A stretch of 64,000 nt of DNA from Zoogloea oryzae (GCF_030161255.1 NZ_BSPX01000007.1:1-64000); one strand, 5' to 3'; shown: positions 36,201-43,095, counted from the stretch's first letter. Made by a program: numbers and translations. The notes: generated by a model from the letters alone, not told the origin.

Positions 36201-36699
36201 CTACGGCTGGGACGATCTGGCCGCCAAGCTCGTGGGCAAGCCCGGCGCCACCACGCCGCTACCGGACAAGCCCGACGAGCAGGCGGAGGCTGAGGAAGAA
36301 CTGCTTTTCCGCCTTGTCGCCCTCAATGCCACCCGCGCAGCGGAAGAAGCCAAGGGACAGGTGCGCTGGCTGCGGCCGGACTACCAGAACCCCGCCCACG
36401 GCGCAGGCACGGTCAGCCCGGTGGAGCAGGTCGAGATCGAGGTGGGCGAGGAAGAGGCCGCGCCCCCCGACGCCAAGGCCAAGCCGGTCGGCAAGGCCGC
36501 GTGGCCGAAGAGCATGCGCGAGCAGGTCGCCGCCGTGCTCGCCAGCCTGCAGGGCGGCGCGCGTTCCGCCGAGGCCATCGCGACGCAGTTCAAGCGCTCG
36601 CCCACGGTCAGCGTTCAGTCGGTGCTGGGGGCGCTGGAAGAGTTGGGTCGGGTGCAGCAGGAGGCCGGTCTGTTCCGCCTGACAGCCGGAGGGATGTAG
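33220..36699 (+). CDS. MmeI-like type IIG restriction-modification enzyme
   Basis: A 1159-residue single-chain enzyme that combines cutting and N6-adenine methylation. The N-terminal PD-(D/E)XK nuclease shows D75 (GFIDLY) and E85-A-K87 (FVLEAKQTG). A helical spacer follows, then the methyltransferase with SAM motif DPACGSGNF (398-406) and catalytic NPPF (562-565). The target-recognition domain lies at about 700-930. The last 80 residues (WPKSMREQVAAVLASLQGGA onward) look like a winged helix, beyond the usual MmeI C-terminal region. Start GTG 33220 is chosen for the AGGTG upstream; the frame is open further back without motifs. All catalytic residues are intact. It needs no separate partner genes. 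Confidence 0.88.
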   Translation: MAEADNGIDLFLKRWSAAGGSERANYQLFLTELCALLGLPTPDPAGDDTRDNAYVFERRVVIRQPDGTSNNGFIDLYRRGSFVLEAKQTGKTLDTSGWDKAMLRAHNQADQYVRALPADEGRPPFILVVDVGRNIELYAEFSRSGATYTPFPDPQSHRIRLEDLRKEDVRQRLRAVWLDPLTLDPSRQSARVTRQIADQLASLAKSLEAADHPAEKVASFLMRALFTMFAEDVGLLPDRAFTQLLERLQTKPANFAPMLESLWQSMNAGGFSPILEEKVLRFNGGLFADASAIPLDRDQLELLLNASRADWRFVEPAIFGTLLERALDPRERHKLGAHYTPRAYVERLVLPTVVEPLRAEWREVQVAALAYEQQGKHKEAVEEVRAFHRNLCELRVLDPACGSGNFLYVTLEHLKRLEGEVLNLLHDLGESQGLLALEGVTVDPHQFLGLEINPRAARIAELVLWIGYLQWHFRTHGSVNPPEPVLRDFKNIENRDALIAYDGVEVVTGDDGKPLTCWDGVTYKVSPVTGEPVPDEAARVEQVRYLNSRKAEWPKADYIVGNPPFIGAATMRRALGDGYVDAVRGTWKQVPESADFVMYWWHMAGDAVRAGQAQRFGFITTNSIRQTFNRRVVQAQLDAKPPLSLAFAIPDHPWVDAADGAAVRIAMTVGQAGVEEGRRLTVTDETETRQDEVEVTLQERRGRIFADLTIGADIASARALKANAGVSSPGVKLHGAGFIVTPAEGLQLGLGVVPGLDQHIREYRNGRDLTNRPRGVMVIDFYGLSAERVRAEYPAAYQWVLERVKPERDQNNRATYRENWWLFGEARKDWRVMAHGAARYISTVETSKHRLFQFLDADILPDNKLINLAVQDAVVLGVLSSRLHVLWSFRAGSWLGVGNDSVYVKTMCLEKFPFPRPTNTQADGIRQLAEQIDAHRKRQQAAHADVTLTGMYNVLEKLRSGEALTAKEKLIHEHGLVSVLRELHDELDRAVFAAYGWDDLAAKLVGKPGATTPLPDKPDEQAEAEEELLFRLVALNATRAAEEAKGQVRWLRPDYQNPAHGAGTVSPVEQVEIEVGEEEAAPPDAKAKPVGKAAWPKSMREQVAAVLASLQGGARSAEAIATQFKRSPTVSVQSVLGALEELGRVQQEAGLFRLTAGGM

Positions 36700-36735
36700 C
36701 GTTCCTGCAGCCTCGGCCGGGGCATGAGGCAGACC

Positions 36736-36773
36736 AAGACCCCCAACGGCCGCGATGCCGTTCGGGGTTCTTG
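36736..36773. terminator. Terminator between the type IIG gene and the winged-helix gene
   Basis: AAGACCCCCAACGGC pairs with GCCGTTCGGGGTTCTT. Its sequence closely matches the terminator at 37598-37634. Confidence 0.8.
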
Positions 36774-36776
36774 CTG

Positions 36777-37124
36777 TCAGGAGATCGTCAAGGGCGTGTC
36801 GCTGCCCGGCTCCGTCAGGACGACGACACGCGCACGTCCTGGCGCCGACCACACCAGCACCAGCCCGTGCCCCCTGAGCAGGCGCAGCGCATCGCCGCAG
36901 GCGTCCCGCGACAGCGACCACAAGGCCATGTGTCGGCGGGTCACCCTGACGTCTGGCCTGCCCCGGTGCGCAGCGAGCCAGGCGAGAAGGACTGCAACGT
37001 GGAGCGCCTTCGACCGCCCCGCGATCTGGACGACAGCCTGCAGCCAGTCGAAACGGACTGGTCCGGTGGTCGTGGGGGGCGAAGTGAAGGTGCGCAAGGA
37101 GAGGTCGAGGTCAGGCGGGAACAT
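36777..37124 (-). CDS. Small winged-helix protein, paralogue 1
   Basis: A 115-residue protein: TGPVRFDWLQAVVQIAGRSK, then ALHVAVLLAWLAAHRGRPDV, then TRRHMALWSLSRDACGDALR, and a beta-wing GLVLVWSAPGRARVVVLTEP. This is a winged-helix DNA-binding layout. A paralogue at 42704-43051 is about 65-70% identical by eye. A palindrome CCTGT-N5-ACAGG lies upstream of both genes, which suggests autoregulation. Family name unknown to me. It is a plausible regulator of element genes. Confidence 0.7.
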   Translation of the reverse strand: MFPPDLDLSLRTFTSPPTTTGPVRFDWLQAVVQIAGRSKALHVAVLLAWLAAHRGRPDVRVTRRHMALWSLSRDACGDALRLLRGHGLVLVWSAPGRARVVVLTEPGSDTPLTIS

Positions 37125-37153
37125 GGTCGGGCTACCGGAGGGGAAGACAATGG

Positions 37154-37168
37154 CCTGTTGCCGACAGG
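37154..37168. promoter_or_regulatory. Palindrome upstream of winged-helix paralogue 1
   Basis: CCTGT-TGCCG-ACAGG, 30 bp before the start codon. The same palindrome, with a changed spacer, lies upstream of paralogue 2 (43079-43095). Confidence 0.6.
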
Positions 37169-37597
37169 GGTGGCTGCCAGCCGCCCCCCGGCGGAGGTCT
37201 GGGAAAACTGGGGTGAGAGGGGAAAGCCCAGGCGTGCCAACGCGTGGCCGGCGCAGGTGCAGGGGGAAGTGGTGGGGGAGCGCGGTAGCCCGGTGGGGGA
37301 AAGCCGACCCCGAGTGCGCCGGAGGTCGCGGCGCGGCGCAGCCCCGCGCGACGACGTCGCTGTACGGCCCTCCACGAACCGGCGGCCGCGCGTCGTGTCG
37401 TTCCCGCGGTGCAGTCTCTTCCCGCCACGGCAGACAGGCGGTTTTTCGCCTCGTCTAGCCCGCTTGCCCGGTGCAGGTGATCCGACCCCAGGCGTCGGTG
37501 GGGGATCGCCCTTGTTGCGCCTTTTACGCGCAGCGGCGGGGGTAGTTGCGACTCCAGCGGCGGGACGGCGAGTCGTGCCGAGAAAAAAATCCAGCGC
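37169..37597. other. Non-coding stretch upstream of winged-helix paralogue 1
   Basis: About 430 bp, very G+C-rich. Open frames on both strands are shadows without ribosome sites. No gene, repeat or RNA recognised. Confidence 0.5.
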
Positions 37598-37634
37598 GAA
37601 CCCCCGAACGGCTGTGGGGCCGTTCGGGGTTCTT
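37598..37634. terminator. Terminator at the 3' end of integrase 2
   Basis: GAACCCCCGAACGGC pairs with GGCCGTTCGGGGTTC, followed by TTGTT; it is a near copy of 36736-36773. Confidence 0.8.
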
Positions 37635-37650
37635 GTTGCCGCAGGGGTGG

Positions 37651-38853
37651 TCAGGCCGCCTTGTCTTCCTCGTCACCCGCCGCCTGCCGCACGGCCGCGG
37701 TGACGACCGCGCCGACCTTGCCCACGACCCGTTTACGTCCGGCGTCTGCTAGATGAGCATATCTCATTGTCATAGCGCTGGAGCTGTGGCCAAGCAGGTC
37801 CTGCACCTCGTAGAGGGTCGCGCCGGCATTGACCGCGAGGCTCGCGAACGAGTGGCGCAGGTCGTGGATGCGCAGGTGCTCGACCCCGGCGGCAGCCAGC
37901 ACCCGGCAGAAGGTCTTGCGCGGGTTGTTGAGCGGCTTGTCGCCGAAGCGTCCCGGGAAGACCCACGGCGAGGTGCCGAGGCTGGACTGCGAGGTGAGCA
38001 GCGCCTTGGCCTCGTCCGACAAGGCGATGTAGCGCCCTCGGCCGCTCTTGGTTTTGGGCAGCCACCACTGACCGCCATGAAGATCAACGTGCTCCCAGCG
38101 GGCCTGCAGGACTTCCTCGCGCCGAGCCCCTGAGTACAGGGCCAGCTTCAGCGCCGACACGGCGGTCTGGTTCGGCTCGGCCTCCATCGCTGCGAAGAGG
38201 CGGCCGATCTCGTCGGACGTCAGGAAGCGCTGGCGCTGGTTTTCCTCGCGGAACGCCTTGACGCCCGCGGCCGGGTTGCGGTCCACCCGGCCCCACTCCA
38301 GCGCCTTGCGGAAGGTCGCCGAGATGAGGGCGAGGTGGCGGTTGGCCGTGCCCGCGCTGTGGCTCTGGCGCATCGCCGCGTGGTGCATCTGCACGTCGCG
38401 GGTGCCGATGTCGCACAGGCGCAGGGCGCCCCACTTGGGTTCGAGGTGGAGCCGGAACTTCGACTCGTCGTCGTGGGCAGAGCCGGGCTTGGCCTGGTAG
38501 GCGTAGGGGAGGTACTCCTGGCGCACGAACTCGCGGAACGTCGGCATCGCCTTCACGCGGTCGCGGTCTTCCAGCGGGTCACCGCCGCGATCGACGATGG
38601 CGCGCATCTCCAGCGCGAGCCGGCGGGCTTCGGCCACGTCGATGGCCGGGAAGGTGCCCAGCGGTGCGTAGCGCTTGCGCCCGCCCACGGTCTGGTACCT
38701 GAAGGCGAAGCGCTTGCTGCCGGTGCCGACGATCATCTTCAGGCCGGCGACGGTCTGGTCGGAGTACTCGGTCGCCTTGGAGGCCGAGTTCGGGTCGTGG
38801 GTGGCCAGGGCGTGGAGGTTGCGGTTGGTGAAGACGAATTTCTTCTGGGTCAT
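37651..38853 (-). CDS. int: Tyrosine-family integrase 2
   Basis: A 400-residue P4/phage-type integrase (MTQKKFVFTNRNLHALATHD). N-terminal DUF4102-like domain (TVAGLKMIVGTGSKRFAFRY), core-binding domain (about 110-195), and catalytic domain with Arg in LYSGARREEVLQAR, H-x-x-R in RIHDLRHSFASLAV, second His in LLGHSSSAM, and Tyr in MTMRYAHLADAG. ATG 38853 is preferred for the AGAGG site. Distinct from integrase 1 in sequence and set 5 kb inside repeat B, next to the att-like relic D. Its catalytic residues are intact. Confidence 0.92.
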   Translation of the reverse strand: MTQKKFVFTNRNLHALATHDPNSASKATEYSDQTVAGLKMIVGTGSKRFAFRYQTVGGRKRYAPLGTFPAIDVAEARRLALEMRAIVDRGGDPLEDRDRVKAMPTFREFVRQEYLPYAYQAKPGSAHDDESKFRLHLEPKWGALRLCDIGTRDVQMHHAAMRQSHSAGTANRHLALISATFRKALEWGRVDRNPAAGVKAFREENQRQRFLTSDEIGRLFAAMEAEPNQTAVSALKLALYSGARREEVLQARWEHVDLHGGQWWLPKTKSGRGRYIALSDEAKALLTSQSSLGTSPWVFPGRFGDKPLNNPRKTFCRVLAAAGVEHLRIHDLRHSFASLAVNAGATLYEVQDLLGHSSSAMTMRYAHLADAGRKRVVGKVGAVVTAAVRQAAGDEEDKAA

Positions 38854-38885
38854 GGTGGGCCTCTTTGAAGACGGGAAAAAAGAAA

Positions 38886-38913
38886 GCCGCGCCCGGCAGG
38901 GAACCGGGGCGGC
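38886..38913 (-). terminator. Intrinsic terminator ahead of integrase 2
   Basis: GCCGC-CCCGG pairs with CCGGG-GCGGC (one bulge), followed on the minus strand by TTTCTTTTTTCCC, 20-30 bp before the integrase ribosome site. Confidence 0.75.
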
Positions 38914-39063
38914 TGGTGGAGGCGGGTGGCGCACGGCCGAACTCGCTACGGGGCTGTTTGGAAGTCGTCTTTTTTTCGCTAAGTCGGCACGCGGACTGAT
39001 GAAACCGGCCGCAATGGCACACGCCGCTCAAGGCAAGGGATGCGGCTGGAAAGCGCCGCGCCG

Positions 39064-39081
39064 TTGAAATCCGCGTGTCCG
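39064..39081 (+). repeat. Degraded att-like site D
   Basis: TTGAAATCCGCGTGTCCG matches the tRNA-Phe att core (starting at the anticodon loop) with one A missing; 15 bases in a row are identical. The rest of the tRNA 3' end is absent. It lies 211 bp upstream of integrase 2, in the same direction as A, B and C. Confidence 0.6.
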
Positions 39082-39235
39082 GCGCCAGCGCAGCTACGCG
39101 GGTGTGGCCGAAACCCGGGCCGAGGCTGGCGATGGCTCAAGGACGAGGCCTGTTCCCGGTGCAGGCCAGACGGCCGCCCGGTCGATTGCCGGTTCTCGCT
39201 GCAGAACTCGGCGCCGGACGACGCCGGCAGGCGGG

Positions 39236-39610
39236 CTACGGGAAGAGCGCCAGCACTGCGAGGCCGCCGAACTGGCTGTGCAGCGTGTTCGCGAGATCGA
39301 CCTCGACGACTTCGCCGGCCCCTCGGGCGGCCAGCACGCGGCGGGCGGCGATCTCGTTGCCGGACAGCAGCCACTGGGTGGCGCCGCCGACTTCGACCTG
39401 CAGCAGGCGGACGTCCGGCGAGCCGGGGAAGCCGTAACGGGCCAAGGTCTGCACGAGGGCCTGCCGCTCGGCTTCCAGGCGGGGCAGCTTGGCGTCGAAC
39501 TCGAGGATGCCGGCGCGCTCCTCGAAGGCTTCTCGGCGGTCGTCGTCCAGTTGCTGGACGAGGCGGGCGACCCCCGCGTCGAGGGGAACGGGATAGCGTG
39601 AGGCGGGCAT
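39236..39610 (-). CDS. Conserved mobile-element protein, function unknown
   Basis: A 124-residue soluble protein: MPASRYPVPLDAGVARLVQQ, then DDDRREAFEERAGILEFDAK, then EAERQALVQTLARYGFPGSP and a beta-rich end. ATG 39610 begins the part with consistent protein character; longer readings do not. It follows the 92-residue gene by 2 bp, so they are one unit. I recognise it only as an ICE/plasmid cargo-type protein; no active-site motif is visible. Confidence 0.65.
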   Translation of the reverse strand: MPASRYPVPLDAGVARLVQQLDDDRREAFEERAGILEFDAKLPRLEAERQALVQTLARYGFPGSPDVRLLQVEVGGATQWLLSGNEIAARRVLAARGAGEVVEVDLANTLHSQFGGLAVLALFP

Positions 39611-39612
39611 GG

Positions 39613-39891
39613 TCAGTACTCGCTGGGCAGCAGAAAGGTCGTCACCGACCGGTCCGCATCGGTGATGACCCACACTGTCTGGTCGCCCACGGGGTAGCTG
39701 GAGAGGACGTAGCCACCCTCGCTCAAGGCTGTCTCGTTGGCCTGGGCATCGTTGGCCGACACCTGGCCCCAGTCGCCGGACAGATGCTTGGCCAGCAGGG
39801 GGGCGAAAGCGACGTTGTGCTCGCGCAGGAGGGCGCTGGCGCCGGGTGTGGTGACGACCGTGCCAGAGGGAAAGCGACAGGAAGAAGACAT
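39613..39891 (-). CDS. Plasmid-related conserved protein
   Basis: A 92-residue protein: MSSSCRFPSGTVVTTPGASA, then LLREHNVAFAPLLAKHLSGD, then WGQVSANDAQANETALSEGG. The HLSGDWG...NDAQAN...EGG pattern is typical of a small family in ICEs and plasmids, usually called plasmid-related protein. GGAG lies before ATG 39891, itself directly after a terminator hairpin. No biochemical function known to me. Confidence 0.75.
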   Translation of the reverse strand: MSSSCRFPSGTVVTTPGASALLREHNVAFAPLLAKHLSGDWGQVSANDAQANETALSEGGYVLSSYPVGDQTVWVITDADRSVTTFLLPSEY

Positions 39892-39912
39892 CTCGGGCTC
39901 CAAAAAGAAGAA

Positions 39913-39938
39913 CGCCCAAGACAGGGAGGTCTTGGGCG
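39913..39938 (-). terminator. Terminator directly before the plasmid-related gene
   Basis: CGCCCAAGAC (39913-39922) and GTCTTGGGCG (39929-39938) form a perfect 10-bp stem; on the minus strand TTCTTCTTTTTGGAG follows, so the U-run runs into the ribosome site. Confidence 0.85.
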
Positions 39939-39995
39939 TCGGCGGGGAAGGGAGGAAAGAAGGGCGTGGCCCTTAGGGACGGAGCGGGCCGCGGG

Positions 39996-40400
39996 CTAGA
40001 CCTGGGCCGACTCGGTGACGGCATACTCGGCGCACAGCGCCAGCAGGCGCGGCTCGATGTCCCGGCGGCGGGGCACAAAAAGGATCACCCCGAAGTCACC
40101 GTCGCCGGGCACGACCACGACCTCGTACCACTGCGCGTGCCGGCCGATGTACTCGGCCACCGGCTGGAAGTCCGGGTGGCCGTACTCCAGGCCCGTCACG
40201 GGGTTCCTCAGCAGCGGTGCGCCGATGGCCGCCTCGGCGGCGGCGACGCTGTCGCCAGGCTCCATGATGACGACAAAGCCCTGCACGTCCGGATCGCAGA
40301 TGTCTTCCTGGCACAGGTCGGCCAGGCGGTGGGTGACCAGCGCCCGCAGCCCCGCGTCTGCCACCTGGGCCATGTCCGCCTCGTCACGGATGGTCAGCAT
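39996..40400 (-). CDS. Hypothetical mobile-element protein
   Basis: A 134-residue acidic protein: MLTIRDEADMAQVADAGLRA, then FVVIMEPGDSVAAAEAAIGA, then ending ALCAEYAVTESAQV. Typical of small proteins in ICE operons; no domain recognised. It starts inside the end of the 199-residue gene (17-bp overlap), so the two are coupled. Confidence 0.65.
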   Translation of the reverse strand: MLTIRDEADMAQVADAGLRALVTHRLADLCQEDICDPDVQGFVVIMEPGDSVAAAEAAIGAPLLRNPVTGLEYGHPDFQPVAEYIGRHAQWYEVVVVPGDGDFGVILFVPRRRDIEPRLLALCAEYAVTESAQV

Positions 40401-40983
40401 GGTCGCTTTCCTCGTGCTGGTCAGCGGCAGGGGCCGCGTTGGTCGCGCTGCGCTTGCCCTTCTTCAGCGGCTTGCCGGCGGTTGTCGCGGGGCTGGTCGA
40501 AGGTTCGGCCGTGTGCGCACTGGCGGGCGTGCCGGGCGGGAAGAGGACGGGCTCGCCCTCGTGCGCGAGCATGCCGTCTGCCCACGCCGCGCAGTCTCCC
40601 GTGCGCACCAACTTGTGCTTGACGCCCTCAGCGGGCGCCAGCAGGCCGGCGTGGACCAGCGCGGCGGCCAGGAACGGCGGGTTGTTGTTGCTGCGCCCGA
40701 CGAAGGCCAGCCGCAGCAGCTTCGAGCCGAAGGGCTCCCCCGCCGGCACGTCGGCGAGGGCCGTTTCGATGTCCGCAAGGCTGACGACCTCGCGGTTCCA
40801 GTTGCCGCCGCCCCGGTTCCCGACGATGGTCAGGAAGACCTGGCTGCGGTCGGGGCTGGCGAAGACCGCGTAGCGAATCGCCGAGCTGCCGCTGAGGGTG
40901 GGGGCGTCCGCTTCGAGCAGGCGCAGGTAGCTTGTTTGCGGGCCGGGGCTGGTGGGGTTAGTGGGGTTGGCGGGGTGGGACAT
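40384..40983 (-). CDS. Hypothetical mobile-element protein
   Basis: A 199-residue protein. ATG 40983 (MSHPANPTNPTSPGPQTSYL) is chosen for the GGAG site after a hairpin. Residues 15-130 look folded (YAVFASPDRSQVFLTIVGNR, then WADGMLAHEGEPVLFPPG); the C-terminal 60 residues are Ser/Thr/Pro/Ala-rich and disordered. Homologue-like genes occur beside RadC in ICEs; function unknown to me. Confidence 0.65.
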   Translation of the reverse strand: MSHPANPTNPTSPGPQTSYLRLLEADAPTLSGSSAIRYAVFASPDRSQVFLTIVGNRGGGNWNREVVSLADIETALADVPAGEPFGSKLLRLAFVGRSNNNPPFLAAALVHAGLLAPAEGVKHKLVRTGDCAAWADGMLAHEGEPVLFPPGTPASAHTAEPSTSPATTAGKPLKKGKRSATNAAPAADQHEESDHADHP

Positions 40984-41002
40984 GGCAATACTCCAGAAAG
41001 AC

Positions 41003-41036
41003 GAAGCCCCCGGCGACACAGGGCCGCGGGGGCTTC
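41003..41036 (-). terminator. Hairpin ahead of the 199-residue gene
   Basis: GAAGCCCCC pairs with GGGGGCTTC with an inner GGC/GCC pair; the minus strand continues GTCTTTCTGGAG into the ribosome site. Confidence 0.75.
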
Positions 41037-41061
41037 AAGGACGTGAGAAAAAGTAGCGAGG

Positions 41062-41208
41062 TCAGCCGATCGACACGTGGATGTCGATCTTGCGCTGGGC
41101 GATGGCGGTCACGACGGCCTCGGCCAGCACGGGCACGAGGATGGCGACGATCGGCCCGGCCCCAGGAATGGCGGCCAGCCCCACGCGGGAAAGCACGGAA
41201 GTGAGCAT
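41062..41208 (-). CDS. 48-residue small hydrophobic protein
   Basis: The peptide reads MLTSVLSRVGLAAIPGAGPI, then VAILVPVLAEAVVTAIAQRK, then IDIHVSIG. Gly/Pro/Ala-rich and hydrophobic, probably one membrane span (about 8-34). ATG 41208 has GGAG about nine bases upstream. It lies between radC and the 199-residue gene in the same direction. Unknown function; called on coding context only. Confidence 0.5.
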   Translation of the reverse strand: MLTSVLSRVGLAAIPGAGPIVAILVPVLAEAVVTAIAQRKIDIHVSIG

Positions 41209-41244
41209 GTCAGGGGACTCCACGAGGTTGAGGGTGTAACGGGG

Positions 41245-41856
41245 TCAGAGCAGACCGCGCTCGGAGAACGCGAGGGGCGTGGCGTTGCCGGCCACGATGA
41301 AGTGGTCCAGCACACGCACGTCGACAAGGGCGAGTGCCTTCTTCAGCGTGTCGGTGAGGGCGACATCGGCGGTGCTGGGCTCCAGGCTGCCGGACGGGTG
41401 GTTGTGGACGAGGATGACGGCGGCCGCGTTGGCTTCGAGGGCCAGCTTGACCACCTCGCGCGGGTAGACGGACGTCTGCGACAGCGTGCCCCGGAAAAGC
41501 TCGGCGACGTCCAGGACGCGGTGCTGGGCGTCCAGCAGCACCACGGCGAAGACCTCGTGGGGCAGGTCGGCGAAGCGCAGGCGCAGCAGATCGCGAACCT
41601 TCTCGGGGCTGTCGAGGCAGTCGCCCGACTGGACGGTTTCCGCCAGTGCCCGCGTCAGCAACTCCTTGGCTGCACCGAGGATGCGCACGGCGCGGTAGTC
41701 GGCTTCGGTTTCGCAGACCTTCGGCTGGCGGGCGTGGAGGTGGAAGAGGTCGGCGAGGGGGCGACCGGCGAGGGTCTCGGCGGCGACATCACCCACCAGC
41801 AGCCCGAGCAGGGCCGAAGTGGGGAGGGAGCGAACGGTGACGGTGGGTTCAAACAT
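41245..41856 (-). CDS. radC: RadC-family JAB-domain protein
   Basis: A 203-residue RadC-like protein. The C-terminal JAB/MPN domain is complete: E...EVFAVVLLDAQHRVL, SVYPREVV, and the metal motif HNHPSGSLEPSTAD (H-x-H...D). The short N-terminal part replaces the HhH region of full RadC. ATG 41856 is chosen for GGAGG. Mobile-element RadC proteins are common anti-restriction-like or accessory proteins; despite the name, a repair role is not supported. It heads the leftward operon of unit 3. Confidence 0.9.
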   Translation of the reverse strand: MFEPTVTVRSLPTSALLGLLVGDVAAETLAGRPLADLFHLHARQPKVCETEADYRAVRILGAAKELLTRALAETVQSGDCLDSPEKVRDLLRLRFADLPHEVFAVVLLDAQHRVLDVAELFRGTLSQTSVYPREVVKLALEANAAAVILVHNHPSGSLEPSTADVALTDTLKKALALVDVRVLDHFIVAGNATPLAFSERGLL

Positions 41857-41870
41857 GGTGCCTCCAGAAG

Positions 41871-41937
41871 GCCGATGCCCGGGAAGGCATCGGCGGCGTG
41901 GACGGAAAAAGCCCCGGGCACCTTGCGGTGACCGGGG
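41871..41937 (-). terminator. Two stacked hairpins in the radC leader
   Basis: GCCGATGCC/GGCATCGGC (41871-41894), and a stronger terminator at 41905-41937 with CCCCGG/CCGGGG and CACC/GGTG stems followed on the minus strand by CTTTTTCC. Confidence 0.75.
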
Positions 41938-42703
41938 AGGGCGAGCCTTGCGGATCAAAGAAATGACATGTGTTCGACGCAAGGGGCTCCTGCGCTTGCG
42001 GCAAGAGGGGGCGCGTAGCTGACCTGGGTGATCCAGCCTCCAGTCGTGCCACCGCGCGGCGGGCGTCACCGGGGCATGACGGACGGCAGCGCGGAGCGGA
42101 CGAGAGGGCGCCCGTTGGTCGCTGGCCGGTTCTGGCGAGACGCGATGGTTCGTCATCGGTGTGTTCCTGCGCCTTCGACGCCAAAGGACGGCAGGTGGTC
42201 GTGCCGAACGCAATCCCGTGACTGCGGTGCGTGGGGCTGCGGGGTCGCGGGGTAGGTGGGGTCAGGGGGCTGGCTCAGCAGCGCCGGCACCCCTCGGGCG
42301 AGGCCAAAAAACCACCCCCCCTAAAGGGGGTGGTTTTTGCCCCGGTGGGGTGACCGTGCGGTCGGGGGAGGGCGAGGCTGCCGGCTCCCCGGCGAGTCGT
42401 CTGGGAAGGCATCCCCTGCGTCACCCAGAAAGCGAAACCCGAAGGCAGCCCCTTGTCACCAGACGGCAGTGCGTCGCGACGCGCTACGCGCTGCAACCTG
42501 GCCTCCGTCGTGAGCTGGCTTGGTCTGCCCCAGGGCTGCTGCTCCAAGGCCCCGTCTCGGGGACGCTAGGCGCTACGGTGGGGCTCGCGACAGCCGGCGC
42601 GGGGGTGGGCGTGCGGGGGTACGACCGGCAGAAGGGGGGGGCGACCCCGCCAGCCCCACGACCCCGCAGCCGCCGGCCAGGGGCAGGCCGTAGCTCCTGC
42701 TGC
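41938..42703. other. Non-coding stretch with one strong terminator
   Basis: About 770 bp. A symmetric terminator (AAACCACCCCC/GGGGGTGGTTTTT, about 42308-42338) is the only clear signal. Open frames, including one at 42275-42547 that contains this terminator, look like shadows. Confidence 0.55.
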
Positions 42704-43051
42704 TCACCCTGTCGCCAGCGGCGTGTCGGTCCCCGGTTCGGTCAGGATCACGATCCTGGCGCGTCCCGGTGCTGACCAGACGATGACCAGGCGGTGGGCC
42801 TCAAGCAAGCGCAGCGTGTCGCCGGCCGCATCCCGAGACAGCGACCAGCGGGCCATGCTGCGACGGGTCAATGGAACGTCTGGTCGGCCGTGCATGGCGG
42901 AGAGCCAGGCGAGGAGCGCCGCAGTGTGAAGGGCTTTGGAGCGACCCGCGATGCGAGCCGCGGCCTGAAGCCAGTCGTAGCGGATGGGGCCGGTCGTGTG
43001 CCGCGAGGCGGAGACGGTGCGGATGGAGTGGTCGTCAGGAAGGTCGGGCAT
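42704..43051 (-). CDS. Small winged-helix protein, paralogue 2
   Basis: A 115-residue paralogue of the protein at 36777-37124: TGPIRYDWLQAAARIAGRSK, then ALHTAALLAWLSAMHGRPDV, then TRRSMARWSLSRDAAGDTLR and the wing RLVIVWSAPGRARIVILTEP. The two copies lie in units 2 and 3, with related upstream DNA including the CCTGT-N5-ACAGG palindrome. No ribosome site is striking. Likely a DNA-binding regulator. Confidence 0.7.
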   Translation of the reverse strand: MPDLPDDHSIRTVSASRHTTGPIRYDWLQAAARIAGRSKALHTAALLAWLSAMHGRPDVPLTRRSMARWSLSRDAAGDTLRLLEAHRLVIVWSAPGRARIVILTEPGTDTPLATG

Positions 43052-43078
43052 GGTCGAGGTGGCGGGAGGGGGACAATG

Positions 43079-43095
43079 CCCTGTTGGGAACAGGG
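43079..43095. promoter_or_regulatory. Palindrome upstream of winged-helix paralogue 2
   Basis: CCCTGT-TGGGA-ACAGGG, 28 bp before the start codon; the arms match the palindrome ahead of paralogue 1. Confidence 0.6.

Larger units (their letters stand above)
32602..39063. mobile_element. Integrated unit 2 (about 6.5 kb)
   Basis: Lies between att repeat B and the att-like relic D at 39064-39081. Carries a small membrane peptide gene, a type IIG restriction enzyme, a winged-helix gene and integrase 2, whose start is 211 bp from D: the same order and spacing as integrase 1 and repeat B. The right boundary rests on the 18-bp relic. Confidence 0.6.

Noticed and set aside
42275..42547. A 90-codon frame on the minus strand
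   Set aside because: It contains a strong intrinsic terminator within the frame and has no ribosome site.
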